DNA from: CAIMDX01 sp041652155
Lineage (GTDB): Bacteria; Patescibacteriota; Minisyncoccia; Minisyncoccales; JAQTVQ01
DNA: 54,037 bases
Direction of reading: 5' to 3'
Assembly: GCA_041652155.1 (NCBI GenBank)
Contig: JBAZHV010000004.1
Location: 1 to 54,037 of the forward strand
A program made the translations under genes and the position numbers. A model generated the notes under the pieces. It did no database searches. It was not told where the DNA came from and was given only the letters and a program-made list of their open reading frames with translations. Shown one piece after another: positions 22,409-30,618 of this stretch (positions within the stretch are counted from its first letter, which is position 1; each line of letters opens with the position of its first letter).

Positions 22409-23248
22409 TTAGGCAAATTCCCTTATCATCGGCTCGATGGAGTCGACGATCTTCTTCGGCTCCAAGAAAAAAGCGGAATGCGTTTCCGAGTCGATCCTGA
22501 ATATCCTCTTCACCGGAGCGTTCAATCTTTTATACACCATCTCGATGTATTCCTTGGGGAAAAGAGTTTCTTTTTCAAGCTCAATAACCCCGACCGGACA
22601 TTTCAGCCCTTTTTCCAACCCCGACATATCGGCGTTGAACAAAGAGCTTACATGCCATAATGGATAATATTTCATATCATCCATTACGCTTACCATCCTC
22701 TCCGAGCCGATCCTTTTAGGATCGATATAAAACCGATAAGGTATCGGCATGCTCGGAAAAAGGCGGGAAGAAAGATCAAGGACCTTTCTTATTGCCGGAG
22801 TAAAACCGGCTAAAGAAGCAGGATATCGCGTGACCATTATGCTTGCGTTCAATTTTGGCAGCATAATGCCGTGAGGGTAAACGCTTTTAATGCGCCCATC
22901 CTCGGCGGCAACGGCTGCTGCCAGGAACCCTCCTTGGGACGTACCCGTTAAATGAGGCCTCTTATTGTAGCGGCCGATAGACCAGGTTATCGCATCTTTT
23001 ATATTTTGCTTCATATCATTGAAACAAAACGGCCTGTTCAGCCCGGGACTTTTCCCGTGCCCGACCAGATGGACGATAACCGCGTTTATGCGGACTTTCA
23101 ATAGTTCCCGAACCAATCCTTTAAAGTATGACGGATCCGTCATCGTCCCGTGGACGATTATGACGTATTCGTCTTCCTTGTTTTCCTCATACACCTCCAA
23201 GCAAATTTCTTTGTTTAGTGAAGGCGTGAAAAAATATTTAGGTACCAT
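22409..23248 (-). CDS. Alpha/beta hydrolase
   Basis: A 279-residue serine hydrolase. It has an oxyanion-type IIVHGT motif (about 30-35), the nucleophile elbow GTSQGG (about 102-107), and a late His in DSETHSAFFLEP (about 256-267). A cap region lies between about 125 and 215. An LVGHGKSPG stretch resembles bacterial lysophospholipase or monoacylglycerol-lipase-like enzymes. Substrate unknown. The gene is preceded by a long 172-nt leader starting from a near-consensus promoter at 23428-23456. Confidence 0.85.
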   Translation of the reverse strand: MVPKYFFTPSLNKEICLEVYEENKEDEYVIIVHGTMTDPSYFKGLVRELLKVRINAVIVHLVGHGKSPGLNRPFCFNDMKQNIKDAITWSIGRYNKRPHLTGTSQGGFLAAAVAAEDGRIKSVYPHGIMLPKLNASIMVTRYPASLAGFTPAIRKVLDLSSRLFPSMPIPYRFYIDPKRIGSERMVSVMDDMKYYPLWHVSSLFNADMSGLEKGLKCPVGVIELEKETLFPKEYIEMVYKRLNAPVKRIFRIDSETHSAFFLEPKKIVDSIEPMIREFA

Positions 23249-23290
23249 GTTATTTTTTTGGTTACCTTAACTTTGCCGCCTAACCTTTTT

Positions 23291-23421
23291 GCAAACGGCT
23301 GGCCGCCGATTTTTTAAAAAACGGGCGATCAGCCGCTTGCAAACTTCCATATAAATTTTTAAATAGCTTGTTTGATCAAGTAAAACGCCCTTTGTTCATC
23401 TCGGGGCGCTCTATTTGATTG
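23291..23421 (-). ncRNA. Structured leader or candidate small RNA
   Basis: Downstream of the strong promoter, the transcript first meets a CGCCC/GGGCG hairpin (23386-23390, 23404-23408) followed by TTTTACTT, then a large imperfect inverted repeat with 25-nt arms (23291-23315 and 23316-23340; 20 of 25 positions complementary) centred on TTTTTTAAAAAA. It could be an attenuating 5' leader of the hydrolase or a separate short RNA. No known riboswitch class was recognised. Confidence 0.4.
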
Positions 23422-23427
23422 CAAGTA

Positions 23428-23456
23428 AATATAAACTATCCAACGGATATTGTCAA
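23428..23456 (-). promoter_or_regulatory. Near-consensus sigma-70 promoter
   Basis: Minus strand TTGACA (23451-23456), 17-bp spacer, TATATT (23428-23433). It lies directly after the terminator at 23466-23487. Transcription starts near 23421, about 172 nt before the hydrolase ATG. Confidence 0.8.
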
Positions 23457-23465
23457 ACAACAAAA

Positions 23466-23487
23466 GCGGCTCCGCTAAGGGAGCCGC
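23466..23487 (-). terminator. Terminator of the three-TM protein gene
   Basis: GCGGCTCC/GGAGCCGC stem of 8 bp with a 6-nt loop, followed on the minus strand by TTTTGTTGTTTG; the next promoter's TTGACA begins within this tail. Confidence 0.8.
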
Positions 23488-23498
23488 GAAAACGAAAA

Positions 23499-23879
23499 CT
23501 ATGCGAATATTCTGGTGCAAAAATAAATCAAAAATATCGAAACGGAGGCGATAATACTGGTACGAAGCATTCCAAAAAAAATCTTTTTATCTTCCTCCAG
23601 CTTTTCCTTGTTTTCCCCCGCCAGCTTTGGCCTGAAAATGTCTTCTCTGGCTGCGGCGGTAATACAATAAAGAAAAAACGAAAAATAAAGCCAGAAGGCG
23701 AAAAAAGCTGCGTCAAAAATATTTTTCCCCAGAAAAGGGAAAGCCGCCCAAAGGCCAAGCGCGAACGCGAAAAAAACCAAAACCGCCAATGAGAACAAAA
23801 AAGAATATGCAAGCAATCTCTTGATCACGCCCAGAGATGCGACAACGCTTCTGCCAAAAATACTTTTCGTTTTTAGCAT
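23499..23879 (-). CDS. Small membrane protein, three TM segments
   Basis: A 126-residue protein with hydrophobic segments at about 20-45, 55-75 and 105-124. A charged cytoplasmic loop lies between the second and third (REDIFRPKLAGENKEKLEEDKK). No family is recognised and no catalytic motif is visible. The base composition fits its neighbours. It is a single-gene unit ended by a strong terminator. Confidence 0.7.
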   Translation of the reverse strand: MLKTKSIFGRSVVASLGVIKRLLAYSFLFSLAVLVFFAFALGLWAAFPFLGKNIFDAAFFAFWLYFSFFLYCITAAAREDIFRPKLAGENKEKLEEDKKIFFGMLRTSIIASVSIFLIYFCTRIFA

Positions 23880-23990
23880 AGTTTTTATTTATATTTAAAA
23901 TAGCGGGAACCTTTCCTGGATTTATAGCGTTTTTAAAGATGGCCGTCAATAACGGCAAAATATCCCAGCCAAGACATTTCTAAAAATAAA

Positions 23991-24025
23991 AATATGCACA
24001 GGTGTCACCTGTGCATATTTTTTAA
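23991..24025 (-). terminator. Terminator of glyA
   Basis: A nearly perfect palindrome, AATATGCACAGGTG (23991-24004) and its reverse complement (24006-24019), with T-rich sequence on the minus strand beyond. The CACAGGT stem core recurs in the terminator at 32081-32103. Confidence 0.8.
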
Positions 24026-24034
24026 GACATAGGA

Positions 24035-25264
24035 CTACTCTTCGGAGCAATACCCTATCGTTTGATATCCGTTGCGGAAGGCGGAAACTTCTTTGCCGAT
24101 TTCTTCCGGATTGCGCTTGTCGAGCGCTATCTCTTTGATGAATTTGGCGATCTGCTTCATCTCCGGCTCTTTCATCCCGAATCTGGTCATTTCCTGAACG
24201 CCAATGCGAATGCCGCGGGGATTTCTGGGATCCTGGCCGTCGCCCGGAATAATATTTTTATTCAAAATAATATTGGCGCGCTCAAGCAATTCGGAAACAA
24301 TTTGTCCTGAACCGGGCTGGCCGCAATTCACCAATACCTGATGGCTTTGGGTAAAACCGCGGTCTTTGGCCAGCACGTTAAAACCGAGATTAGCCAGTTC
24401 TCCGGCAAGAGCCTGAGCATTCTTCACGATCTGCCCGGCGTAATCTTTGCCGAATTCCTGCATCTCTTTTAACGCGCAGTAAAGCGATGGCACGCGGTGC
24501 AAATGGTGGTTGGAAGAAAATCCGGGAAAGACCCTGCGCTGTATCATTTTTTGGGTCGGCTCGTCGACGTTCCCCAAGATCATCCCGCCTTGCGGGCCGG
24601 GGAAAGTTTTATGCGTGGACGTGGTGATCAGGTCTGCCCCCTCGCGCAAAGGGTCCTGGAATATTCCGGCAGAGATCAAACCGAGGACATGGGCCGCGTC
24701 ATAAATTATCTTCGCTCCCACTTTGTCACAAGCCGCGCGCAGTTCTTTGATCGGCTGCGGAAACAATATCACCGAACCGCCGATCACTATGAATCTCGGT
24801 TTGTTCTTTAAAATTTTATCAACGCTGCGCTCGACGTTCATAGTACAGTCGTCGTTATATTCCAGCCATTCCACTTTGAGCCCTAAAAATCCGGCCGCTC
24901 CCGCCTCTTCGTGGGAAACGTGCGAACCGTTCTCAATGCCCAGAGACAAAATATTATCGCCACGCTGCGATATGGCCGAAAAAGCCGCATAGTTGGCGAT
25001 GGTCCCGGAGATCGGCCTCAATTCGGCGAAATTGGCGCCGAAATGTTTTTTGAACTCCTGCTGCGTCAGGTCTTCTATCTGATCGACGAATTTCAAACCG
25101 CGATAATAACGGTGGAAAGTTATACCCTCGGCATAACGATGCATCAGATCGGAAACATACATCTTTTCGCAAAGCGGCGACATCACATTCTCGGAAGCGA
25201 TCAGGTTGACGCACTGCTTGCGCCATTGATTGTGCTGGCTGACCAGCGATAGCATTTTATTCAT
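24035..25264 (-). CDS. glyA: Serine hydroxymethyltransferase, archaeal-like sequence
   Basis: A 409-residue PLP enzyme that converts serine and tetrahydrofolate to glycine and methylene-tetrahydrofolate, the one-carbon donor for ThyX. LIASENVMSP at the N-terminus, HRYAEG and RYYRG, and DAAHVLGLI (PLP Asp region) are SHMT hallmarks. The PLP lysine lies in TTSTHKTFPGPQGG (about 226-239). That last motif is closer to archaeal SHMTs than to the bacterial THKTLRGPRGG form. Full length. It is a single-gene unit ended by the palindromic terminator. Confidence 0.93.
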   Translation of the reverse strand: MNKMLSLVSQHNQWRKQCVNLIASENVMSPLCEKMYVSDLMHRYAEGITFHRYYRGLKFVDQIEDLTQQEFKKHFGANFAELRPISGTIANYAAFSAISQRGDNILSLGIENGSHVSHEEAGAAGFLGLKVEWLEYNDDCTMNVERSVDKILKNKPRFIVIGGSVILFPQPIKELRAACDKVGAKIIYDAAHVLGLISAGIFQDPLREGADLITTSTHKTFPGPQGGMILGNVDEPTQKMIQRRVFPGFSSNHHLHRVPSLYCALKEMQEFGKDYAGQIVKNAQALAGELANLGFNVLAKDRGFTQSHQVLVNCGQPGSGQIVSELLERANIILNKNIIPGDGQDPRNPRGIRIGVQEMTRFGMKEPEMKQIAKFIKEIALDKRNPEEIGKEVSAFRNGYQTIGYCSEE

Positions 25265-25349
25265 AAAAATTTCGGTTTAATATCCTTTAGGGATCAGTTG
25301 GTTATATATATTATGGTCGTATAAATTTATTTTGCCTTGGCGCGGATCT

Positions 25350-27122
25350 TTACCATCCGCCGCCACCGCCGCCTCCCCCTCCGCCGCCGGATCCGCCACC
25401 GCCGCCCGCACCGGAAGACGTTCCGGCCACCGAAGCGATCTGGGACGACAAGCTGTCCATACTGGAAGAAAAACTGTCCGCGTTGAAGATCGAATTTCCG
25501 GAACCGATATACCAAACTGGATGATACGCCGAAAAATATTCTTTGCCGTAGATCTCTTCCACTTTTTTGATCCAAGCTCCGGTCATGCCCAAGACTATGG
25601 CGTAAGGAAGAAGCTTCTCAAAAATATTTTCCTTCTCATAAAATTGCTGGCGATACTTTTCAGCCTTTTGCATATACATTTTCAAACCCTTGATGCGCCA
25701 ATTAAGCTCGGCCCCCATAGGCGTCCTCTTTGGCATGAGAACGGCAAAGATAAAAATAATGATCGCCGAAGCAACTGCGGAGGATCCCAGCATCAACGAG
25801 TCGTATCTAACGCCAAGAAATATCCCTCCTCCGAACATCAGGATGGAAACAAGAAGCAAAACAAGGCCGACTTTTTGGCCGCTTGGGACCACCCACCCGT
25901 TAGAAACAAGGTGACCAGAAGCTATTTTATTGAGGTTCATCAACCTTCCTTCCAGCTTTAATTTCAGACTGGAGAGCAATATTTCGCCGCCGTCTTTAAA
26001 AAGCGCATCGGCGATAAACTTTTCCAGTACATCCAATCTTGAAAATTCATCCTCTGCCCTTATTTTTTTCAGTTTGTAATCTTTCGAGGCTGTCCCAAAA
26101 ATACCTTTTTGGCTCGTTTCCTCTATTGTAATATATTTGTTCACGGCCAAATTGACGATCGTTGCCGCGGTAAAAGTTTGTTCAAGGCTTACTCCGTTTC
26201 CATTCGCCGCCAACGCGCCTAAAACCGCCGGAGACAATCCTCCAGGGACTTCAAATTCCGGAGTTATCGCTTTATCCCTTCCCGGATCTTTGCCGTATTT
26301 TAGCCATATCCGATAGCAAGCAGCAAAAGCCAACAAAGGGAGAAAGAGCCAAAGATAATCTCCGTACAATTCAAAAAAAGAAAATTGATAAGGCGTAAAA
26401 ATATTTTTAGGAAAGGAAATGGAGACCGTTGCCCCCTCTCCGGGATCCAAAATGCCGGAGTAAGATAATCTCACGGAATGATCTCCCGTCCAAACATAGT
26501 CCAGGCCGGTTTTCCCTTTCGAGCCAAGCGATCCGGCATAATGATCTATCGGAACGCTCTTGTCTATTTCTTCGGGAAGAATAATATCGGCGGAAAATTT
26601 ATCTATCGGTATCTCCCAAAAATTACCGCTCAAATTCCAATAGAATTCATCGGCGTCCTGCCTGTCGGAACGAACGGCGTTTTGCACCGAATAGATTATC
26701 CTATAATCATTTTCTCCCTTCACCGTTCTGCCGGGATCGCCGATCTTCCAAGTAATAGTGTGGTTAAACTTGTCTTCGCTTGCCGAATATTTTAGAGGGG
26801 TCCCGTCGAAGTCCGTGATACTTACCAATTTCACCGGCGTTCTGACCTGCTTGTCCCCCGCGTTCGTCTGCGTCGGGACGATCCTGAAAATACCATGCTT
26901 ATCCGGCAAATTACCGCAATCGGCCGCTATGTCTTCCTGTATCAAGAGAGAAGAATCCTTATTGACCGTGATCTGGGAATGAAAATCTTTTATATACCAA
27001 TCGTTCAGCGTCCTCTGATCGCGGGCTTGGCACAGCAAAGGAAGGAATAACGCCAGCGCCGCGGCAAAAAAAGCCGCCCTCCGGATAAAATTTTTTAAAC
27101 CGACGGACAATGTTTTTTCCAT
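25350..27122 (-). CDS. DUF2207 membrane protein with poly-Gly tail
   Basis: A 590-residue membrane protein. A signal peptide or TM lies at about 12-32, followed by the DUF2207 extracellular domain (DWYIKDFHSQITVNKDSSLLIQEDI, KHGIFRIVP). TM segments fall near 250-270 and 415-455, and a cytoplasmic region lies between. The C-terminus is GGGGGSGGGGGGGGGGGW, a Gly-rich tail ending in Trp typical of the family. The function is unknown. The start at 27122 is supported by TGT-TAAAAT ending 6 nt upstream, which predicts a leaderless mRNA. Confidence 0.88.
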   Translation of the reverse strand: MEKTLSVGLKNFIRRAAFFAAALALFLPLLCQARDQRTLNDWYIKDFHSQITVNKDSSLLIQEDIAADCGNLPDKHGIFRIVPTQTNAGDKQVRTPVKLVSITDFDGTPLKYSASEDKFNHTITWKIGDPGRTVKGENDYRIIYSVQNAVRSDRQDADEFYWNLSGNFWEIPIDKFSADIILPEEIDKSVPIDHYAGSLGSKGKTGLDYVWTGDHSVRLSYSGILDPGEGATVSISFPKNIFTPYQFSFFELYGDYLWLFLPLLAFAACYRIWLKYGKDPGRDKAITPEFEVPGGLSPAVLGALAANGNGVSLEQTFTAATIVNLAVNKYITIEETSQKGIFGTASKDYKLKKIRAEDEFSRLDVLEKFIADALFKDGGEILLSSLKLKLEGRLMNLNKIASGHLVSNGWVVPSGQKVGLVLLLVSILMFGGGIFLGVRYDSLMLGSSAVASAIIIFIFAVLMPKRTPMGAELNWRIKGLKMYMQKAEKYRQQFYEKENIFEKLLPYAIVLGMTGAWIKKVEEIYGKEYFSAYHPVWYIGSGNSIFNADSFSSSMDSLSSQIASVAGTSSGAGGGGGSGGGGGGGGGGGW

Positions 27123-27128
27123 AAGCTG

Positions 27129-27137
27129 ATTTTAACA
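27129..27137 (-). promoter_or_regulatory. Extended -10 of the DUF2207 gene
   Basis: TGT-TAAAAT on the minus strand, 6 nt before the ATG at 27122; identical in sequence and spacing to the pilin-2 promoter. Confidence 0.6.
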
Positions 27138-27193
27138 AAAAATACCTTCGCTGGCGATCTTTTTAAAATCTCCTTTGGCTCTCGCGAAAAATT

Positions 27194-27802
27194 CTATTCG
27201 GAGATCTTTGTTCTGCGGTCTTCGCTCTTTTTTCCGATATTAAAAAAATCTTTTTCAATGACTTTTTTCCAGATGCCCGGGAATCTTAATGCGGCGGCGG
27301 GATGATAGGTGGCAAAAAATTTTCTGCCTTCGTATTCCGGGTTTTCCAGCCACTGGCCGCGGAGATCTTTTAAGCGCTTGCCGGGGAAAAAAAGCATGAA
27401 AGAAACTTCGCCGACAAGAATTATTTTTTCCGGGCCTACTAATTTTATTTGCTCTTTCAAATATGGAAAACAAGCCTCCAGCTCATCTCTCTTGGGTTTC
27501 CTATTGTCCGGAGGCGTGGGAAAACATTTGACCGCGGAAGTGATGAAAACATCCTCCCTTTTCAGCCCGGCCATTTCCAAAAAACCGGTAAGCAAACGGC
27601 CCGATCTGCCGACAAAAGGACGCCCCGTTTTATCTTCATCGTTTCCCGGCCCCTGTCCGATGACCATATATTCCGCCCCGACGGGACCTTCGCCGGGAAC
27701 CGCTTTATCCCTGGTTCGGCCCAACCGGCATTTTTGGCATTTGTCTATGAGGGAATGCATTCGTTTAAGTTTTCGCTCCCGTTTTTGCAGATCGCTATTC
27801 AT
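27194..27802 (-). CDS. Uracil-DNA glycosylase, family 4-like
   Basis: 202 residues from the ATG at 27802. Removes uracil from DNA in base-excision repair. Family 4 features: KCQKCRLGRTRDKAVPGEGP at the N-terminus with the first two cluster Cys, IGQGPGNDEDKTGRPFVGRSGRLL, VKCFPTPPDN and EACFPYL with the other two Cys, and YHPAAALR near the C-terminus. The motif 1 residue usually Glu (GEGPG) is Gln here (GQGPG). Length is typical. A GGAAATGG/CCATTTCC hairpin sits in the leader about 13 nt before the start. Confidence 0.9.
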   Translation of the reverse strand: MNSDLQKRERKLKRMHSLIDKCQKCRLGRTRDKAVPGEGPVGAEYMVIGQGPGNDEDKTGRPFVGRSGRLLTGFLEMAGLKREDVFITSAVKCFPTPPDNRKPKRDELEACFPYLKEQIKLVGPEKIILVGEVSFMLFFPGKRLKDLRGQWLENPEYEGRKFFATYHPAAALRFPGIWKKVIEKDFFNIGKKSEDRRTKISE

Positions 27803-27885
27803 AAAAAATGACAGCCGGAAATGGCCTTTTCCATTTCCCGCTACTAGCATATCGGATCAAATTATTTTTATACCTTGGCCCGATA

Positions 27886-30456
27886 TCAATCAGCCGCAGG
27901 TTCGGCCGGAGCGTCTTTCCAAACACGATGAAAATAGATCAGCTTTACCGTTTCGCTAAGGGCAAAATAGACCGCCACCAATAATAAGATGATCAATAAA
28001 GATCCGACTGGCGGTACGACAAAATGAAAAAATTCTCTTCCTAAGGCGGTGAAAGGCAGGGAGAATATGATCAAGGCATCCAGTATCGTGAACAGCATGA
28101 GCGCAAAGCCGGGCCTCTTCGCTTTAAAGAAAAGATGGCGGGTGCGGATCACGAAGATAAGGGATATTTCCGTGAGAATGCTCTCGATGAACCAAAGGGT
28201 TTGGAGCATCCCCGGCTCGGATCTGTAAAATATCGCGAAGAAAATAAAATCAAAGACCATGCTGACCAAGGCCAAGGAAATTATCAAAGGAACGGACTGG
28301 CCGAGCTGATAATACCTCGGTTTTTTCAGCTCTTCCGGGTCGATGCTGTCGGTGGCTATGGATATCAAAGGAAAATCGGACAAAAGATTCCCGAGCAAGA
28401 TCTGGATAGACAAGATCGGGAGATAATATACTCCCGACAAAAACGGTATCAACAAAGAGATAAGAGCGATCGAATAGAAATTACCGAAATTGCTGGCCAA
28501 GGCGCATTTTATATATTTATTTATGTTCGAAAATATGCTGCGCCCGTTCTTGATCCCGTTGATAATGACCCGCAGGTCTTTTTCCAGCAAAACCACGTCA
28601 GCGGCCTCGCGGGGAACGTCGGCGGCCTCTTTGACCACGATGCCAACGTTGGCCATTTTCAAAGCCGGGGTGTCGTTTATTCCTTCGCCCAAAAATCCCA
28701 CTTCGAACTTCTTCTGCAAGCTCTTGATTATGTTCAATTTGGTCTGCGGAGAAACCCGGGCGAAAACAGAAAAATTTTCGCAGGCTCTCATAAAATCATA
28801 TTCGGACATAACGTCCAATTCTTTGCCGAGGACCACTCCGCGGGGATCCCTGATAAGTCCGACTTGCTGGGCTATGGCCGCAGCGACCTCCTTGCTGTCT
28901 CCGGTCAATATCTTGATCTTTATGCCCATCTTTTGAGCGGAACGGATAGCCTCTCTCGCCGTTTTTTTCAGCGGGTCCACGAAAGAGAAAAAACCTAAAA
29001 ACGTCAGGCCTTTTTCATCGCTCTGGGAGTATTCCCTTTTATCCATTTTTTTAAAAGCGACTCCCAGAGTTCTTCTTCCCTGTTTTCCTTCCTTGCGCAA
29101 TTCCTCAATAACCGTTTCCCGGGTAAGGCTTCCTTCGAGCCCGGAGCACGCTTCCAGGACTATTTCCGCCGCACCCTTGACTATCAAGATCATTTCTCCT
29201 TTTTCATTTTCCACCAGCGCGCTGCTCATCATGCGGATATTATCGAAAGGAAGATCGGATATTTCCTTGAATTTATCAAAACAATTTTTTACCGACCCCG
29301 GCATCTGCTCCAGCTGAGCCAGATCAAAAGGATTCAAAGAAGAGCTTACTTCTTCTTTTATGATCGACGACGTTAAAAGAGAAAAAAGCAAGCACTTATC
29401 CTTATCGCCGGAAAATATTTTTTCCAAACGAAGCTTGTTCTCGGTAAGGGTTCCCGTTTTATCGCTGCACAAAATTTCGATGTTTCCCAGATCCTCGATG
29501 GCCGAAAGCCTTTTGACCACAACTTTTTCCTTGGCCATTTTCATAGCTCCCTGGGAAAGGGCGAAAGTGACCACCAAAGGCAAAGCTTCCGGCAAAATGC
29601 TCACGATCAAGGCGATGGAAAAAACCAAAAATTCGGAAAAATTGCTCCGGCCCTTATTGATGAAAAGATCGGCCAAAAAGATCAAAAGGATGGTCGCGAC
29701 AACTATCCTTAAAATAACGCTTGAAAACCGGAACAAGCTCTTTTCGTAAGCGCTTTCCCTGGAAGCGCCCGAGACCAATTTGGTTATCTCCCCGAATACC
29801 GTGTTCTTGCCCGTAGCGATCACCGCTCCCTGGGCTTTGCCGGAGATGGCCGAGGTCCCCGCGAAAGCGATATTTTCCGCTTCGAACATCTCCTGGTCTT
29901 TTTTGACCGCCTTCTGCGCATTTTTCGCCAAAGGCGCGGATTCTCCGCTCAAGACCGACTCATCTATTAAAAAATTTTCCGTTTTCAACAGTCTTATATC
30001 CGCAGGGATGATGTCTCCCGCCTCCAACAAAGCTATGTCTCCGGGAACCAAAAATTTTTTGTCTATGTTCGCTTCCACTCCGTTCCTCAAAACGCGAACC
30101 CTGGCCGAAAAATATTTTTTCAAAAGAGACACGGCGCGATGAGCCCGGCTCTCCTGTAAAAATCCGAGGGCGGCGTTAACGATGATAAAAACCATTATCA
30201 CTATGCCGTCCGTTTTGTCTCCATTGCCTCTTATCAAAAAAGCTAAGACCGCGGCGGCAAAAAGCAAATAAAAAAACGGAGACCGGAATTGCCTGAAAAA
30301 TATGCCTATCAGTCCCGTCTCCTTTGCTTTTATTTCGTTGAATCCGCGGGCTTTCAAACGGTTTTCCGCTTCCCGTCCGGATAATCCTCCCTCGGAAGTT
30401 TGCAGTTCTTTTATAACTTCCTCGGTATCTTTTACGGCATAATCGGAGAACTTCAT
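27886..30456 (-). CDS. P-type cation ATPase, MgtA/P3B-like
   Basis: An 856-residue P-type ATPase. N-terminal cytoplasmic region, actuator loop with LSGESAPL, TM4 motif PEALP, phosphorylation site CSDKTGTLTEN (Asp near 328), nucleotide domain with KGAAE, hinge GEGINDTPALKMANVG, and six C-terminal TM helices. VKRLSAIEDLGNIEILC and LLGNLLSDFPLISIATDSIDPEELKKP resemble Mg-translocating MgtA more than Ca pumps. The PEALP motif lies between PEMLP (MgtA) and PEGLP (SERCA), so the ion is uncertain. The extended -10 at 30466-30474 implies a leaderless mRNA. Confidence 0.9.
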   Translation of the reverse strand: MKFSDYAVKDTEEVIKELQTSEGGLSGREAENRLKARGFNEIKAKETGLIGIFFRQFRSPFFYLLFAAAVLAFLIRGNGDKTDGIVIMVFIIVNAALGFLQESRAHRAVSLLKKYFSARVRVLRNGVEANIDKKFLVPGDIALLEAGDIIPADIRLLKTENFLIDESVLSGESAPLAKNAQKAVKKDQEMFEAENIAFAGTSAISGKAQGAVIATGKNTVFGEITKLVSGASRESAYEKSLFRFSSVILRIVVATILLIFLADLFINKGRSNFSEFLVFSIALIVSILPEALPLVVTFALSQGAMKMAKEKVVVKRLSAIEDLGNIEILCSDKTGTLTENKLRLEKIFSGDKDKCLLFSLLTSSIIKEEVSSSLNPFDLAQLEQMPGSVKNCFDKFKEISDLPFDNIRMMSSALVENEKGEMILIVKGAAEIVLEACSGLEGSLTRETVIEELRKEGKQGRRTLGVAFKKMDKREYSQSDEKGLTFLGFFSFVDPLKKTAREAIRSAQKMGIKIKILTGDSKEVAAAIAQQVGLIRDPRGVVLGKELDVMSEYDFMRACENFSVFARVSPQTKLNIIKSLQKKFEVGFLGEGINDTPALKMANVGIVVKEAADVPREAADVVLLEKDLRVIINGIKNGRSIFSNINKYIKCALASNFGNFYSIALISLLIPFLSGVYYLPILSIQILLGNLLSDFPLISIATDSIDPEELKKPRYYQLGQSVPLIISLALVSMVFDFIFFAIFYRSEPGMLQTLWFIESILTEISLIFVIRTRHLFFKAKRPGFALMLFTILDALIIFSLPFTALGREFFHFVVPPVGSLLIILLLVAVYFALSETVKLIYFHRVWKDAPAEPAAD

Positions 30457-30465
30457 ATTCTCTAT

Positions 30466-30474
30466 ATCCTACCA
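30466..30474 (-). promoter_or_regulatory. Extended -10 of the P-type ATPase gene
   Basis: TGG-TAGGAT on the minus strand, 9 nt before the ATG at 30456; start of transcription within about 3 nt of the start codon. Confidence 0.55.
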
Positions 30475-30566
30475 AAAATAACCGCCGCTTGCTAAATAAA
30501 AGTAATGCACACCTGCCCGATGACGGGCCTCTCTCCGGGAACGGATATTTGTCCCGAAACCCGCCC

Positions 30567-30597
30567 AACAAAAAAACGGGACTCCCGTTTTTTTGTT
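30567..30597 (-). terminator. Terminator of the DEAD-box helicase gene
   Basis: Perfect 14-bp inverted repeat around a 3-nt loop (arms 30567-30580 and 30584-30597, CGGG core with A7/T7). Strong on both strands. Confidence 0.9.
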
Positions 30598-30618
30598 TGA
30601 ACCGCCTTTGGCGAAAGG

